This document shows, piece after piece, positions 1 to 5,417 of a stretch of DNA of 6,886 bases. Made by a program: the position numbers and the translations under genes. Within the stretch, counting starts at the first letter, position 1. The number at the start of each line of letters is the position of its first letter. The notes beneath the pieces are model-generated. The model searched no databases, had not been told where the DNA came from, and saw nothing but the letters and a program-made list of their open reading frames with translations. The DNA lies in the NCBI GenBank assembly GCA_937975525.1, contig CALJUJ010000789.1:1-6886 (forward strand), given 5' to 3'. This DNA comes from an uncultured bacterium (GTDB taxonomy: Bacteria; Desulfobacterota; Binatia; HRBIN30).

Positions 1-8
1 GCGTCTCC

Positions 9-36
9 GCTTCTGAGCCCGGGACCGGGAGGAAGC
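9..36. other. Hairpin at the window's left edge
   Basis: An imperfect inverted repeat. GCTTC (9-13) pairs with GAAGC (32-36), then a small internal loop, then CCCG (18-21) pairs with CGGG (26-29) around the loop GGAC. A TGA at 14-16 closes a frame that enters from outside the window, so this could be the 3' end of an upstream gene. No T-run follows, so a rho-independent terminator is not established. Pairing is seen directly; the role is a guess. Confidence 0.2.
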
Positions 37-58
37 CGCACGATCCCAGGCGCAGCGG

Positions 59-87
59 TCGACAGCGGGTTCCGGATTCGGTATAGG
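59..87 (+). promoter_or_regulatory. Candidate sigma-70 promoter for the small-protein/rpmH operon
   Basis: TCGACA (59-64) matches the -35 consensus at five of six bases. TATAGG (82-87) matches the -10 consensus at four of six, including the important first TA. They are separated by exactly 17 bases. Transcription would begin near 94-96 and give a leader of about 50 bases before the first gene. No competing promoter is obvious between 88 and 437, so this one could drive the small Cys/His protein together with rpmH and the genes behind it. In G+C-rich DNA such matches also arise by chance. Confidence 0.4.
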
Positions 88-146
88 ACGCGATTCGCGC
101 GTCTCGACGGACGTGCGAGTCAGCTCATCAGGAAAGGCGAAACGGA

Positions 147-404
147 ATGGCCAACAAGGGAAGCTGCAAGGCGCCCGACTGCGACAAAGAAGTACGCGCC
201 AAGCAGTATTGCAACGTGCACTACCGCAAGTGGCGGCGCGGCGAGATGCCGAAACCCCGCTACAAGACGTGCAACGCGGAGAATTGCCTGAAGCCGCAGC
301 ACGACCGCGGCCTGTGCGAGTCGCACTGGTCCGAAGCCTTCGCCAAGAAGCAGGAAGAGGTTGCGGCGCCCGCCCCCGAAGGCGGTGAGGCCGAAGCGTC
401 CTGA
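147..404 (+). CDS. Small protein with two tandem C-x4-C-x9-C-x2-H putative zinc-binding motifs
   Basis: An 85-aa protein. The ATG at 147 is preceded by a purine-rich ribosome-binding stretch, AGGAAAGG (130-137). It contains two copies of one pattern with identical spacing. Copy 1 is C7, C12, C22, H25 and copy 2 is C42, C47, C57, H60. Each is a plausible single-zinc site; similar Cys-Cys-Cys-His knuckles occur in DNA- and RNA-associated proteins. Residues 26-41, between the copies, are rich in Arg, Lys, Tyr and Pro, which suits nucleic-acid contact. The last 20 or so residues are an Ala/Glu/Pro-rich, acidic, probably disordered tail. There is no signal peptide or membrane segment, so it should be cytoplasmic. 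It ends 33 bases before rpmH and probably shares its transcript, which hints at a role near ribosomes or RNA. I do not recognise a named family. The repeated motif makes the frame very likely to be real; the function is unknown. Confidence 0.8.
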   Translation: MANKGSCKAPDCDKEVRAKQYCNVHYRKWRRGEMPKPRYKTCNAENCLKPQHDRGLCESHWSEAFAKKQEEVAAPAPEGGEAEAS

Positions 405-437
405 AGCCCCTGACCGCGGATCGATCGAGGGATTACG

Positions 438-596
438 ATGAAGCGAACCTACCAGCCCAGCAATCGTCGGCGTAAGCGCCGGCATGGCTTTCGCGCCCGC
501 ATGGCGACTCCCGGCGGACGTCGCGTGATCAAGCAGCGCCGCGCCAAGGGCCGCAAGCGCCTGTCGGTCTCGATTCCGCCCAAGCAGCCGTCCTGA
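438..596 (+). CDS. rpmH: Large ribosomal subunit protein bL34
   Basis: A 52-aa, extremely basic protein of the 50S subunit. It opens with the family signature MKRTYQPS and carries the HGFRARM core at residues 16-22, then an RR-rich stretch ending in GRKRLSV. These features are diagnostic for L34, a small protein embedded in 23S rRNA. The start is fixed by the conserved N terminus and a Shine-Dalgarno GAGGGA (427-432), 5 bases before the ATG. Most L34 proteins are 44-47 aa. This one continues past the usual end with about seven extra residues (IPPKQPS). It follows the small Cys/His gene by 33 bases and precedes rnpA, the classical pairing in which rpmH is expressed far more strongly than rnpA. 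In many bacteria dnaA lies upstream; here it does not. Confidence 0.97.
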   Translation: MKRTYQPSNRRRKRRHGFRARMATPGGRRVIKQRRAKGRKRLSVSIPPKQPS

Positions 597-622
597 GGTC
601 GAACCGCCCTCGGGACCAGCCG

Positions 623-705
623 GCGGCAGGCCGTGAATCTCGTTCCCATGCAGCGATCCTGCCGCTCGCTGCTCGCGGGTGCGTGCGACGGCACCGCACC
701 CGTGA
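623..705 (+). promoter_or_regulatory. Two tandem stem-loops in the rpmH-rnpA spacer
   Basis: Stem 1 is a perfect 8-bp inverted repeat, GCGGCAGG (623-630) with CCTGCCGC (658-665). Its 27-base loop contains the alternative rnpA starts GTG 633 and ATG 648. Stem 2 pairs 673-683 with 695-705 over 11 consecutive pairs (one G-U). It continues past a bulged C694 with three more pairs closed by the tetraloop GACG (687-690). Stem 2 ends 5 bases before ATG 711. No T-run follows, so this is not a classical terminator. An RNase processing site, an attenuator separating strong rpmH from weak rnpA expression, or a translation-limiting leader would all fit. The pairings are read from the sequence; the function is inference. 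Confidence 0.45.
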
Positions 706-710
706 CCAGC

Positions 711-1094
711 ATGCCAACGCAGGAACACACTCCTTCCCGGGCGCCGTCGCGGGACGAACGTCTCCCCAAGGAGCGCCGCGTCCGCAAGCGCTCGGAGTAC
801 CTCCGGCTGCAGCGCGTCGCCCGCCGCCGCGGCAGCGGCCGCCTCGTCGTTCTCACGGCCCGCAGCCGACACCCACATTCGCGCCTCGGTGTGACCACCA
901 GCCGGCGCGTCGGCAACGCCGTCGTCCGCAACCGCATCAAGCGGCTCGTGCGCGAGATCTTCCGCAAGAGCCAGCACGACATCGTTCCTCCCCAGGACGT
1001 CCTGGTGATCGCCCGCCCGGAAGCCGCAGCCGCCACCTACGCCGACTTGCAGCACGAAATCGTCCGCGCCCTGCGCCTCGAGGTGGTGTCGTGA
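711..1094 (+). CDS. rnpA: Ribonuclease P protein component
   Basis: The protein subunit of RNase P, which helps the catalytic RNA (rnpB, not in this window) remove 5' leaders from precursor tRNAs in the cytoplasm. From ATG 711 the product is 127 aa, close to the usual 110-130. The family start LPKERRVRK lies at residues 18-26. The RNR signature is at residues 65-82, with SRRVGN followed by RNRIKRLVRE. A final strand carries DVLVIARP (96-103). The frame stays open upstream to GTG 633 and ATG 648, which would add 26 or 21 residues without resemblance to RnpA. That extra stretch coincides with two strong stem-loops, so 711 is preferred even though no Shine-Dalgarno is visible before it. The stop overlaps the yidD start, so the two are translationally linked. 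The family call is secure; the start is moderately so. Confidence 0.93.
   Translation: MPTQEHTPSRAPSRDERLPKERRVRKRSEYLRLQRVARRRGSGRLVVLTARSRHPHSRLGVTTSRRVGNAVVRNRIKRLVREIFRKSQHDIVPPQDVLVIARPEAAAATYADLQHEIVRALRLEVVS
1080..1084 (+). promoter_or_regulatory. Ribosome-binding site that decides the yidD start
   Basis: GAGGT at 1080-1084, inside the end of rnpA, lies 6 bases before GTG 1091 but 15 bases before the in-frame ATG 1100. This spacing favours the GTG, which overlaps the rnpA stop as GTGA. Confidence 0.6.
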
Positions 1095-1348
1095 ACGACA
1101 TGACCGACCCTGGGTCCGGCGCCTCCCGGTCGCCTTGGCCGCGTCGTTTCGCCATTCTTCCCATCCGCATCTACCGCTGGGGCCTGTCGCCCCTGCTCGG
1201 CAACCACTGCCGCTTCGCCCCGACCTGCTCCGCCTATGCCGAACAGGCCATCGTTCGCCATGGGGTCGTGCGCGGATCGCTCGCGGCCCTGCACCGCGTC
1301 CTGCGCTGCCACCCCTGGAGCGCCGGGGGCTGGGACCCCGTCGCCTAG
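1091..1348 (+). CDS. yidD: Membrane protein insertion efficiency factor YidD
   Basis: An 85-aa member of the YidD (former DUF37, haemolytic-domain) family. It is a small inner-membrane-associated protein that assists YidC-dependent insertion. The diagnostic stretch is present: CRFAPTCSAYAEQAI at residues 40-54, then RCHPW at 72-76 and GGWDPV at 79-84. The three conserved cysteines are C40, C46 and C73. Residues 17-35 (basic and hydrophobic, with RIYRWGLSPLLG) form the amphipathic helix thought to lie on the membrane. The GTG start overlaps the rnpA stop by the shared bases GTGA and has a well-placed GAGGT. ATG 1100 is a less likely alternative giving 82 aa. The gene sits between rnpA and yidC, its usual place. 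Confidence 0.95.
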   Translation: MNDMTDPGSGASRSPWPRRFAILPIRIYRWGLSPLLGNHCRFAPTCSAYAEQAIVRHGVVRGSLAALHRVLRCHPWSAGGWDPVA

Positions 1349-1362
1349 AGAGCCCATTCACC

Positions 1363-3102
1363 ATGGAACAGCGTGCCATCCTCGCCGTCGCCGTGTCGCT
1401 GGCGATTCTCCTCCTCTACAACGAAGTGATCTTGCCGACGCTCTATCCGGGTCTCGACGACCCGGCGGTCGAAGAGGTCGCCGCACCGTTGCCGCAACCC
1501 GAAGTCGCGCCGCCGGCACCGGTTCTGCCCCCGCCCGCCGCCGAGCTCGCGCCGCGCAACGAGGCTCCGGCGCGTCGGGTGACGATCGAGACCGACTTCT
1601 ACGTGGCCACGCTCAATTCGAACGGCGGGCGCGTCGAGAGCTTTCGTCTCAAGGATCATCGCACCAACGTCGATCCCGAGAGCCCCGGACTCGAGATGGT
1701 CGAGCCGGCCGAGAGCGGCGAGCTGCCGCTCGGCGTCGACCTGCGCGGCCTCGACCGCGACACCGGCAAGGTGGTCACCGTGAACGACCGCGGCGCGGCG
1801 TACGCGATGTCGGCGGAAGGAACGCTGGTGCTGGGCCCGCAGGACGTCCGTGTCGTCGAAATGGTCTGGCAGGGCGAGAGCGGCACGATCAAGAAGCGTC
1901 TGACGTTTCGCGGCGACCAGCGTGCGATCGAGACCGACATCGTTGGCGAGGGGATCGCGGCGCAGTACACGCAGCTGGCCCTGTCGTGGCTGGCGCCCAT
2001 CCAGTCGGCGGAGCACGAGGACCTGTTCGACCGTGCCGAGTACCTCTCCGGACGCAGCCTCGAGCAGTATTACCTCGACGACGGCAGCTTGCTCGACGGC
2101 CTCGTCGTCGAGCCGGCCCGCGACGCCGCCACCGACGGGTGGCAGTGGGTCAGCCTCAGCGGACGACATTTCATGGTCGGTCTCGTGCCCACCGACGTCG
2201 CGTCGGCGCCGGCCACGAACGGCGGCGGCGTCGACGTCCCCGTGCCCGGCATCGCCGATCCGCACCCGACGTTGTTTCTCAAGCAGCGTTCGGTCAACGG
2301 CTCGTCGCAGCGGTATTTGCGGGCGCAGTTGCTGTTCCCGCTGCGCGGCAGCTCCGTCGAGCGCGAGGTGACGCTCTACCTCGGCGCCAAGAGCGTCGAC
2401 CTCCTCGAGCAGGTGGGCCACAAGCTGCCGCGGGCGGTCGACCTGGGCTGGTTCAGCTTCATCGCGCTGCCGCTGCTGTGGCTTTTGCGCCAGTGCCATG
2501 CGGTGACCGGCAACTACGGCGTCGACATCATCCTGCTGACGGTGGTCATCAAGATTCTCTTCCTGCCGCTGACCCACAAGAGCTTCAAGGCGATGAAGGG
2601 CATGCAGAAGCTGCAGCCCGAGATGACCCGCATCCGCGAAGAGCTCAAGGACAAGCCCGACCAGCTCCAGAAGGAGATGATGGAGCTGTACCGCACGCAC
2701 GGGGTCAATCCGCTCGGCGGCTGTCTGCCGATGCTCGTGCAGATCCCCGTCTTCATCGGGCTGTACCAGGCGCTGCTCAACGCCGTCGAGCTGCGCCACG
2801 CGCCGTTCATCGGCTGGATCAACGACCTTTCGGCGCCCGATCGCCTCGGCTCGCTGGCGATCCCGTTCGTCGACCCTCCCGGCATCCCGGTGCTCACCCT
2901 GTTCATGGGCGCTTCCATGTTCCTCCAGCAGTGGATGACGCCGACGACGGGCGACCCGACCCAGCAGCGGATGATGATGATCCTGCCGGTGGTGTTCACG
3001 TTCATGTTCATCACCTTCCCCGCAGGACTGGTGCTGTACTGGACCGTGAACAACGTGCTGACCATCGCGCAGCAGTACTACGTGCACCGCGCCGCCGACT
3101 GA
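1363..3102 (+). CDS. yidC: Membrane protein insertase YidC (Oxa1 family, Gram-negative type)
   Basis: A 579-aa inner-membrane insertase that inserts and folds membrane proteins with SecYEG or alone. TM1 is at about residues 5-20. A Pro/Ala-rich linker (about 38-70) follows, then a periplasmic beta-sandwich domain (about 72-355). The conserved insertase core comprises a periplasmic amphipathic helix (about 361-378) and TM2 (about 386-402). It continues with a charged cytoplasmic coiled-coil hairpin (about 403-447), TM3 with NPLGGCLPMLVQIPVF (449-464), and further TM segments near 507-524 and 538-570 ending in FPAGLVLYWTVNN. E. coli YidC is 548 aa. The position of the E. coli groove arginine (R366) is K397 here, a conservative change. 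The C-terminal tail is short and not strongly basic. The start at 1363, 14 bases after yidD, gives a proper N-terminal anchor. The frame is open further upstream through yidD, but that part is out-of-frame shadow. Confidence 0.97.
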   Translation: MEQRAILAVAVSLAILLLYNEVILPTLYPGLDDPAVEEVAAPLPQPEVAPPAPVLPPPAAELAPRNEAPARRVTIETDFYVATLNSNGGRVESFRLKDHRTNVDPESPGLEMVEPAESGELPLGVDLRGLDRDTGKVVTVNDRGAAYAMSAEGTLVLGPQDVRVVEMVWQGESGTIKKRLTFRGDQRAIETDIVGEGIAAQYTQLALSWLAPIQSAEHEDLFDRAEYLSGRSLEQYYLDDGSLLDGLVVEPARDAATDGWQWVSLSGRHFMVGLVPTDVASAPATNGGGVDVPVPGIADPHPTLFLKQRSVNGSSQRYLRAQLLFPLRGSSVEREVTLYLGAKSVDLLEQVGHKLPRAVDLGWFSFIALPLLWLLRQCHAVTGNYGVDIILLTVVIKILFLPLTHKSFKAMKGMQKLQPEMTRIREELKDKPDQLQKEMMELYRTHGVNPLGGCLPMLVQIPVFIGLYQALLNAVELRHAPFIGWINDLSAPDRLGSLAIPFVDPPGIPVLTLFMGASMFLQQWMTPTTGDPTQQRMMMILPVVFTFMFITFPAGLVLYWTVNNVLTIAQQYYVHRAAD

Positions 3103-3103
3103 G

Positions 3104-3153
3104 CGCCGCGGTCGCCGTTCGAAGATCCGCGGCCCGAGCCTTTCGCCGCGGTC
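3104..3153. repeat. Three evenly spaced CCGCGG palindromes in the yidC-jag spacer
   Basis: CCGCGG occurs at 3106-3111, 3127-3132 and 3146-3151, at intervals of 21 and 19 bases, within a 69-base non-coding spacer. The first and third lie inside an identical 10-base direct repeat, CGCCGCGGTC (3104-3113 and 3144-3153). The spacing puts the sites about two helical turns apart. Function is unknown, and chance is possible in G+C-rich DNA. Confidence 0.35.
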
Positions 3154-3156
3154 CAA

Positions 3157-3165
3157 AGGGGAGGT
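3157..3165 (+). promoter_or_regulatory. Strong Shine-Dalgarno site of jag
   Basis: AGGGGAGGT (3157-3165), with core GGAGGT, lies 6 bases before ATG 3172. It is the best ribosome-binding site in the window and fixes the jag start. Confidence 0.75.
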
Positions 3166-3171
3166 GCGACG

Positions 3172-3975
3172 ATGCAGACAGTCGAAGCCGAAGGTCCCTC
3201 GATCGACGCGGCCATCGAAGCCGCACTCGCCGAGCTGGGAGTCAGCCGCGAGCGCGTCGCCATCGAAATCCTGCACGACGCCGCACGCGGCTTCCTCGGC
3301 ATCGGCGGCCGCAACGCTCGCGTCCGCGCTACGATTCGACCGATGCTGGACACGTCCGTCCTCGACGACGACGAGCCCGTCGACGATGTTCCGCCGCCTC
3401 CTGTGCTGGAAGCCGACGACGGTGAGGAGCCGTCTCCGCCGCCCACGCCGGCAATCGCCGAGCCCCGGCCGCCGCGGGACGCGACGCCCGATCGGTCCAT
3501 CGATGCCGGCACCGTCGCGCACGCCCGCGAGGTTCTCGAAACCATCCTCGGCCACATCGACGTCGAGGCGTCGGTCCGCGCCGGTACCGACGGCGACCAC
3601 GTGACCCTCGAGATCGACGGTGACAGCAGCGGCCTGCTGATCGGTCGCAAGGGCCAGATGCTCGACGCGCTCGAGTACATCATCGGCAGGATCCTGGCGC
3701 GCGACGAGCATCGCACGGTGCACGTCGTCGTCGACTCCCAGGGCTACCGCGAGCGCCGCCAGGCCTCGCTCGAAGAGCTCGCGCGGCGCATGGCGGCGGA
3801 AGCACGCCGGCGCCGACGCGCGGTGACGCTCAACCCGATGAGCCCGCGCGACCGTCGCATCGTCCACCTCGCGCTCCAGGACGAAGCCGGCCTGACGACG
3901 CGAAGCGCCGGCCAGGGCCACTACCGCAAGTTGGTGATCGTCCCCGACGGAGCGCCGCGCTCGTCGCGCCGTTGA
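3172..3975 (+). CDS. jag: Jag/KhpB RNA-binding protein (Jag-N, KH and R3H domains)
   Basis: A 267-aa cytoplasmic RNA-binding protein, the SpoIIIJ-associated protein known as KhpB in streptococci. There, with KhpA, it binds many transcripts and influences cell elongation and division. The Jag-N domain is at residues 1-58, with the typical ARGFLGIGGR turn at 38-47. A long Asp/Glu/Pro-rich, probably disordered linker spans about 60-110. A KH domain spans about 115-190, with the RNA-gripping GRKG loop at 158-161. An R3H domain is at about 197-260, with the R-x3-H pair R228 and H232 in DRRIVH. The start is supported by an excellent Shine-Dalgarno. It follows yidC and runs into mnmE with a 7-base gap, the usual neighbourhood. 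The separate khpA gene is not in this window. A role tying RNA regulation to the envelope is inferred from family work in other bacteria. Confidence 0.95.
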   Translation: MQTVEAEGPSIDAAIEAALAELGVSRERVAIEILHDAARGFLGIGGRNARVRATIRPMLDTSVLDDDEPVDDVPPPPVLEADDGEEPSPPPTPAIAEPRPPRDATPDRSIDAGTVAHAREVLETILGHIDVEASVRAGTDGDHVTLEIDGDSSGLLIGRKGQMLDALEYIIGRILARDEHRTVHVVVDSQGYRERRQASLEELARRMAAEARRRRRAVTLNPMSPRDRRIVHLALQDEAGLTTRSAGQGHYRKLVIVPDGAPRSSRR

Positions 3976-3982
3976 AGGCCCC

Positions 3983-5350
3983 ATGTACGTCGGCGACACG
4001 ATCGCCGCGATCGCCACGGCCCCGGGGCGCGGCGGGATCGGCATCGTACGCCTGAGCGGACCGCGCAGCCGCGAGCTCGCCGAGTCGGTCTTTCGTCCGC
4101 AGCGTGCCGGCGCCTGGAGCTCGCACACCCTCCGTCACGGCTGGCTCGTCGAAGGCGAGTGCACCCTCGACGAGGCGTTGGGGGTGTGGATGCGTGCCGG
4201 CGCGAGCTACACCGGAGAAGACGTCGTCGAGCTCCAGGCCCACGGCAGCCCGGCCGTGCTGCGCCGAGTCGTCGAGGCTCTGCTCGCCTCCGGCGCCCGC
4301 CTCGCCGAGCCCGGCGAGTTCACCGAACGGGCCTTCCTGAACGGTCGCTTGGACCTGGCCCAGGCGGAGGCCGTCGCCGACCTCATCGACGCGCGGGGCG
4401 CGCGCGCCGCCGAGATCGCCGCCGCGCAGCTGCACGGTGGGCTCTCGGAATCCTTGGGCGCCGTGCGTGCGGAGCTGATCGAGCTCAAGGCGCTGCTCGA
4501 GGTGCAGCTCGACTTCGCCGAGGAGGACGTCGCGATCGATGCCGCGGAGATCGAAGCCCGCCGGGCTCGCGCCGCGCAGACCCTGGCCGGCCTCGTCGAC
4601 AGCTACGCACACGGCAAGCGTGCCCGCGACGGCGTGCGCGTCGCCATCGTCGGCCGACCCAACGTCGGCAAGTCGAGCTTGCTGAACGCCCTGCTCGGCG
4701 AGGAACGAGCGATCGTCACGGAGATCGCCGGGACGACGCGCGACGTGATCGACGAGTCGATCGAGGTCGCGGGGATTCCGATGATTCTCAGCGACACGCC
4801 CGGCCTGCGGGCGGAGACGGCGGACCAGGTCGAGCGCATCGGCGTCGAGCGCACCGCGGCCGCCATCCAGCGGGCCGATGGCGTGCTGCTGGTCGTCGAC
4901 GCGTCGCGGCCGCTCACCGGGGAAGACGAGGAGGCATTGCGCGCCAGCGCGGCCGCACGCCGACTGGTGGTTGCCAACAAGAGCGATCTCGGCGTCGTGC
5001 TGGCGCCGAACGAGCTGCGCGAGCGAACGTCAGCGGATGTCGTCGTCGTTTCCGCCCGGAGCCACGCGGGGTTGAACGAGCTGCGCGGCGCGCTGGCGAG
5101 AATGCTCGGGGAGGAAGAGGCCGGCGGCAGTGCGGCTCCGGTGCTGACCCGTGAACGCCATCGCCACGCCTTGCAGCACGCCGGCGACGCGCTGGCACTG
5201 GCGCAGCGCGGCCTGCGCGACGGTGCGCCACCGGAGATCGTCGCGGTCTCGGTCCAGGAGGCGCTCGATCACGTCGGCGAAGTGACGGGAGCCGTCAGCA
5301 ACGAGGACGTGCTCGACGAGATCTTTCGGCGCTTCTGCTTGGGCAAGTAG
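3983..5350 (+). CDS. mnmE: tRNA uridine-5-carboxymethylaminomethyl modification GTPase MnmE (TrmE)
   Basis: A 455-aa GTPase. With MnmG it installs the cmnm5/nm5 group on the wobble uridine (U34) of several tRNAs, using methylene-tetrahydrofolate, FAD and GTP. The N-terminal folate-binding domain (about 1-118) begins DTIAAIATAPGRGGIGIVRLSG-like at residue 5. The helical domain is split around the G domain (about 217-377). GTPase motifs are G1 GRPNVGKS (224-231), G2 GTTRD (250-254), G3 DTPG (271-274), G4 NKSD (332-335) and G5 SAR (357-359). E284 lies where the catalytic Glu282 of E. coli is expected. The C terminus is FCLGK, with the essential Cys at 452. Two small departures are DTPG, where MnmE usually has DTAG, and FCLGK for the usual FCIGK. 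GAAGG (3974-3978) supports the ATG. The partner mnmG is not adjacent. Confidence 0.97.
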   Translation: MYVGDTIAAIATAPGRGGIGIVRLSGPRSRELAESVFRPQRAGAWSSHTLRHGWLVEGECTLDEALGVWMRAGASYTGEDVVELQAHGSPAVLRRVVEALLASGARLAEPGEFTERAFLNGRLDLAQAEAVADLIDARGARAAEIAAAQLHGGLSESLGAVRAELIELKALLEVQLDFAEEDVAIDAAEIEARRARAAQTLAGLVDSYAHGKRARDGVRVAIVGRPNVGKSSLLNALLGEERAIVTEIAGTTRDVIDESIEVAGIPMILSDTPGLRAETADQVERIGVERTAAAIQRADGVLLVVDASRPLTGEDEEALRASAAARRLVVANKSDLGVVLAPNELRERTSADVVVVSARSHAGLNELRGALARMLGEEEAGGSAAPVLTRERHRHALQHAGDALALAQRGLRDGAPPEIVAVSVQEALDHVGEVTGAVSNEDVLDEIFRRFCLGK

Positions 5351-5366
5351 CCGTGGGCGCCGACAT

Positions 5367-5398
5367 GCCCCGAGAGTCACTAGGAGTGACAGAAGGGC
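5367..5398. terminator. Hairpin between convergent mnmE and the transporter gene
   Basis: A perfect 6-bp inverted repeat, GTCACT (5376-5381) with AGTGAC (5385-5390), has a 3-base loop AGG. It is flanked by GCCC (5367-5370), which can pair with GGGC (5395-5398) across a purine-rich internal loop. It starts 17 bases after the mnmE stop and lies before the end of the oppositely oriented transporter, so it could mark the 3' end of both transcripts. There is no T-run, so any termination would be atypical or factor-dependent, or the hairpin may only protect mRNA ends. Confidence 0.35.
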
Positions 5399-5417
5399 GC
5401 AGTGGTGGAATTGCAGT

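Noticed and set aside
1..146. Replication origin or DnaA boxes ahead of rpmH
   Set aside because: No TTATNCACA-like sites and no A+T-rich unwinding stretch are visible.
113..388. A 91-codon frame overlapping the small Cys/His gene
   Set aside because: It is Arg/Gln-rich with no motif. The overlapping frame has a ribosome-binding site and two perfectly spaced Cys/His motifs.
1135..1362. N-terminal extension of the yidC frame back to 1135
   Set aside because: It overlaps the conserved yidD gene, and the real N-terminal anchor starts at ATG 1363.
120..1379. A 419-codon open frame on the - strand opposite rpmH, rnpA and yidD
   Set aside because: It is antisense to three conserved genes and has no recognisable motif.
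1236..3425. A 729-codon open frame on the + strand overlapping yidC
   Set aside because: It is Arg-rich shadow translation in a different frame, with no domain and no ribosome-binding site.
1345..4128. A 927-codon open frame on the - strand opposite yidC and jag
   Set aside because: It is antisense to two unmistakable genes, has low-complexity Arg/Asp/His-rich composition, and is typical of spurious frames in G+C-rich DNA.
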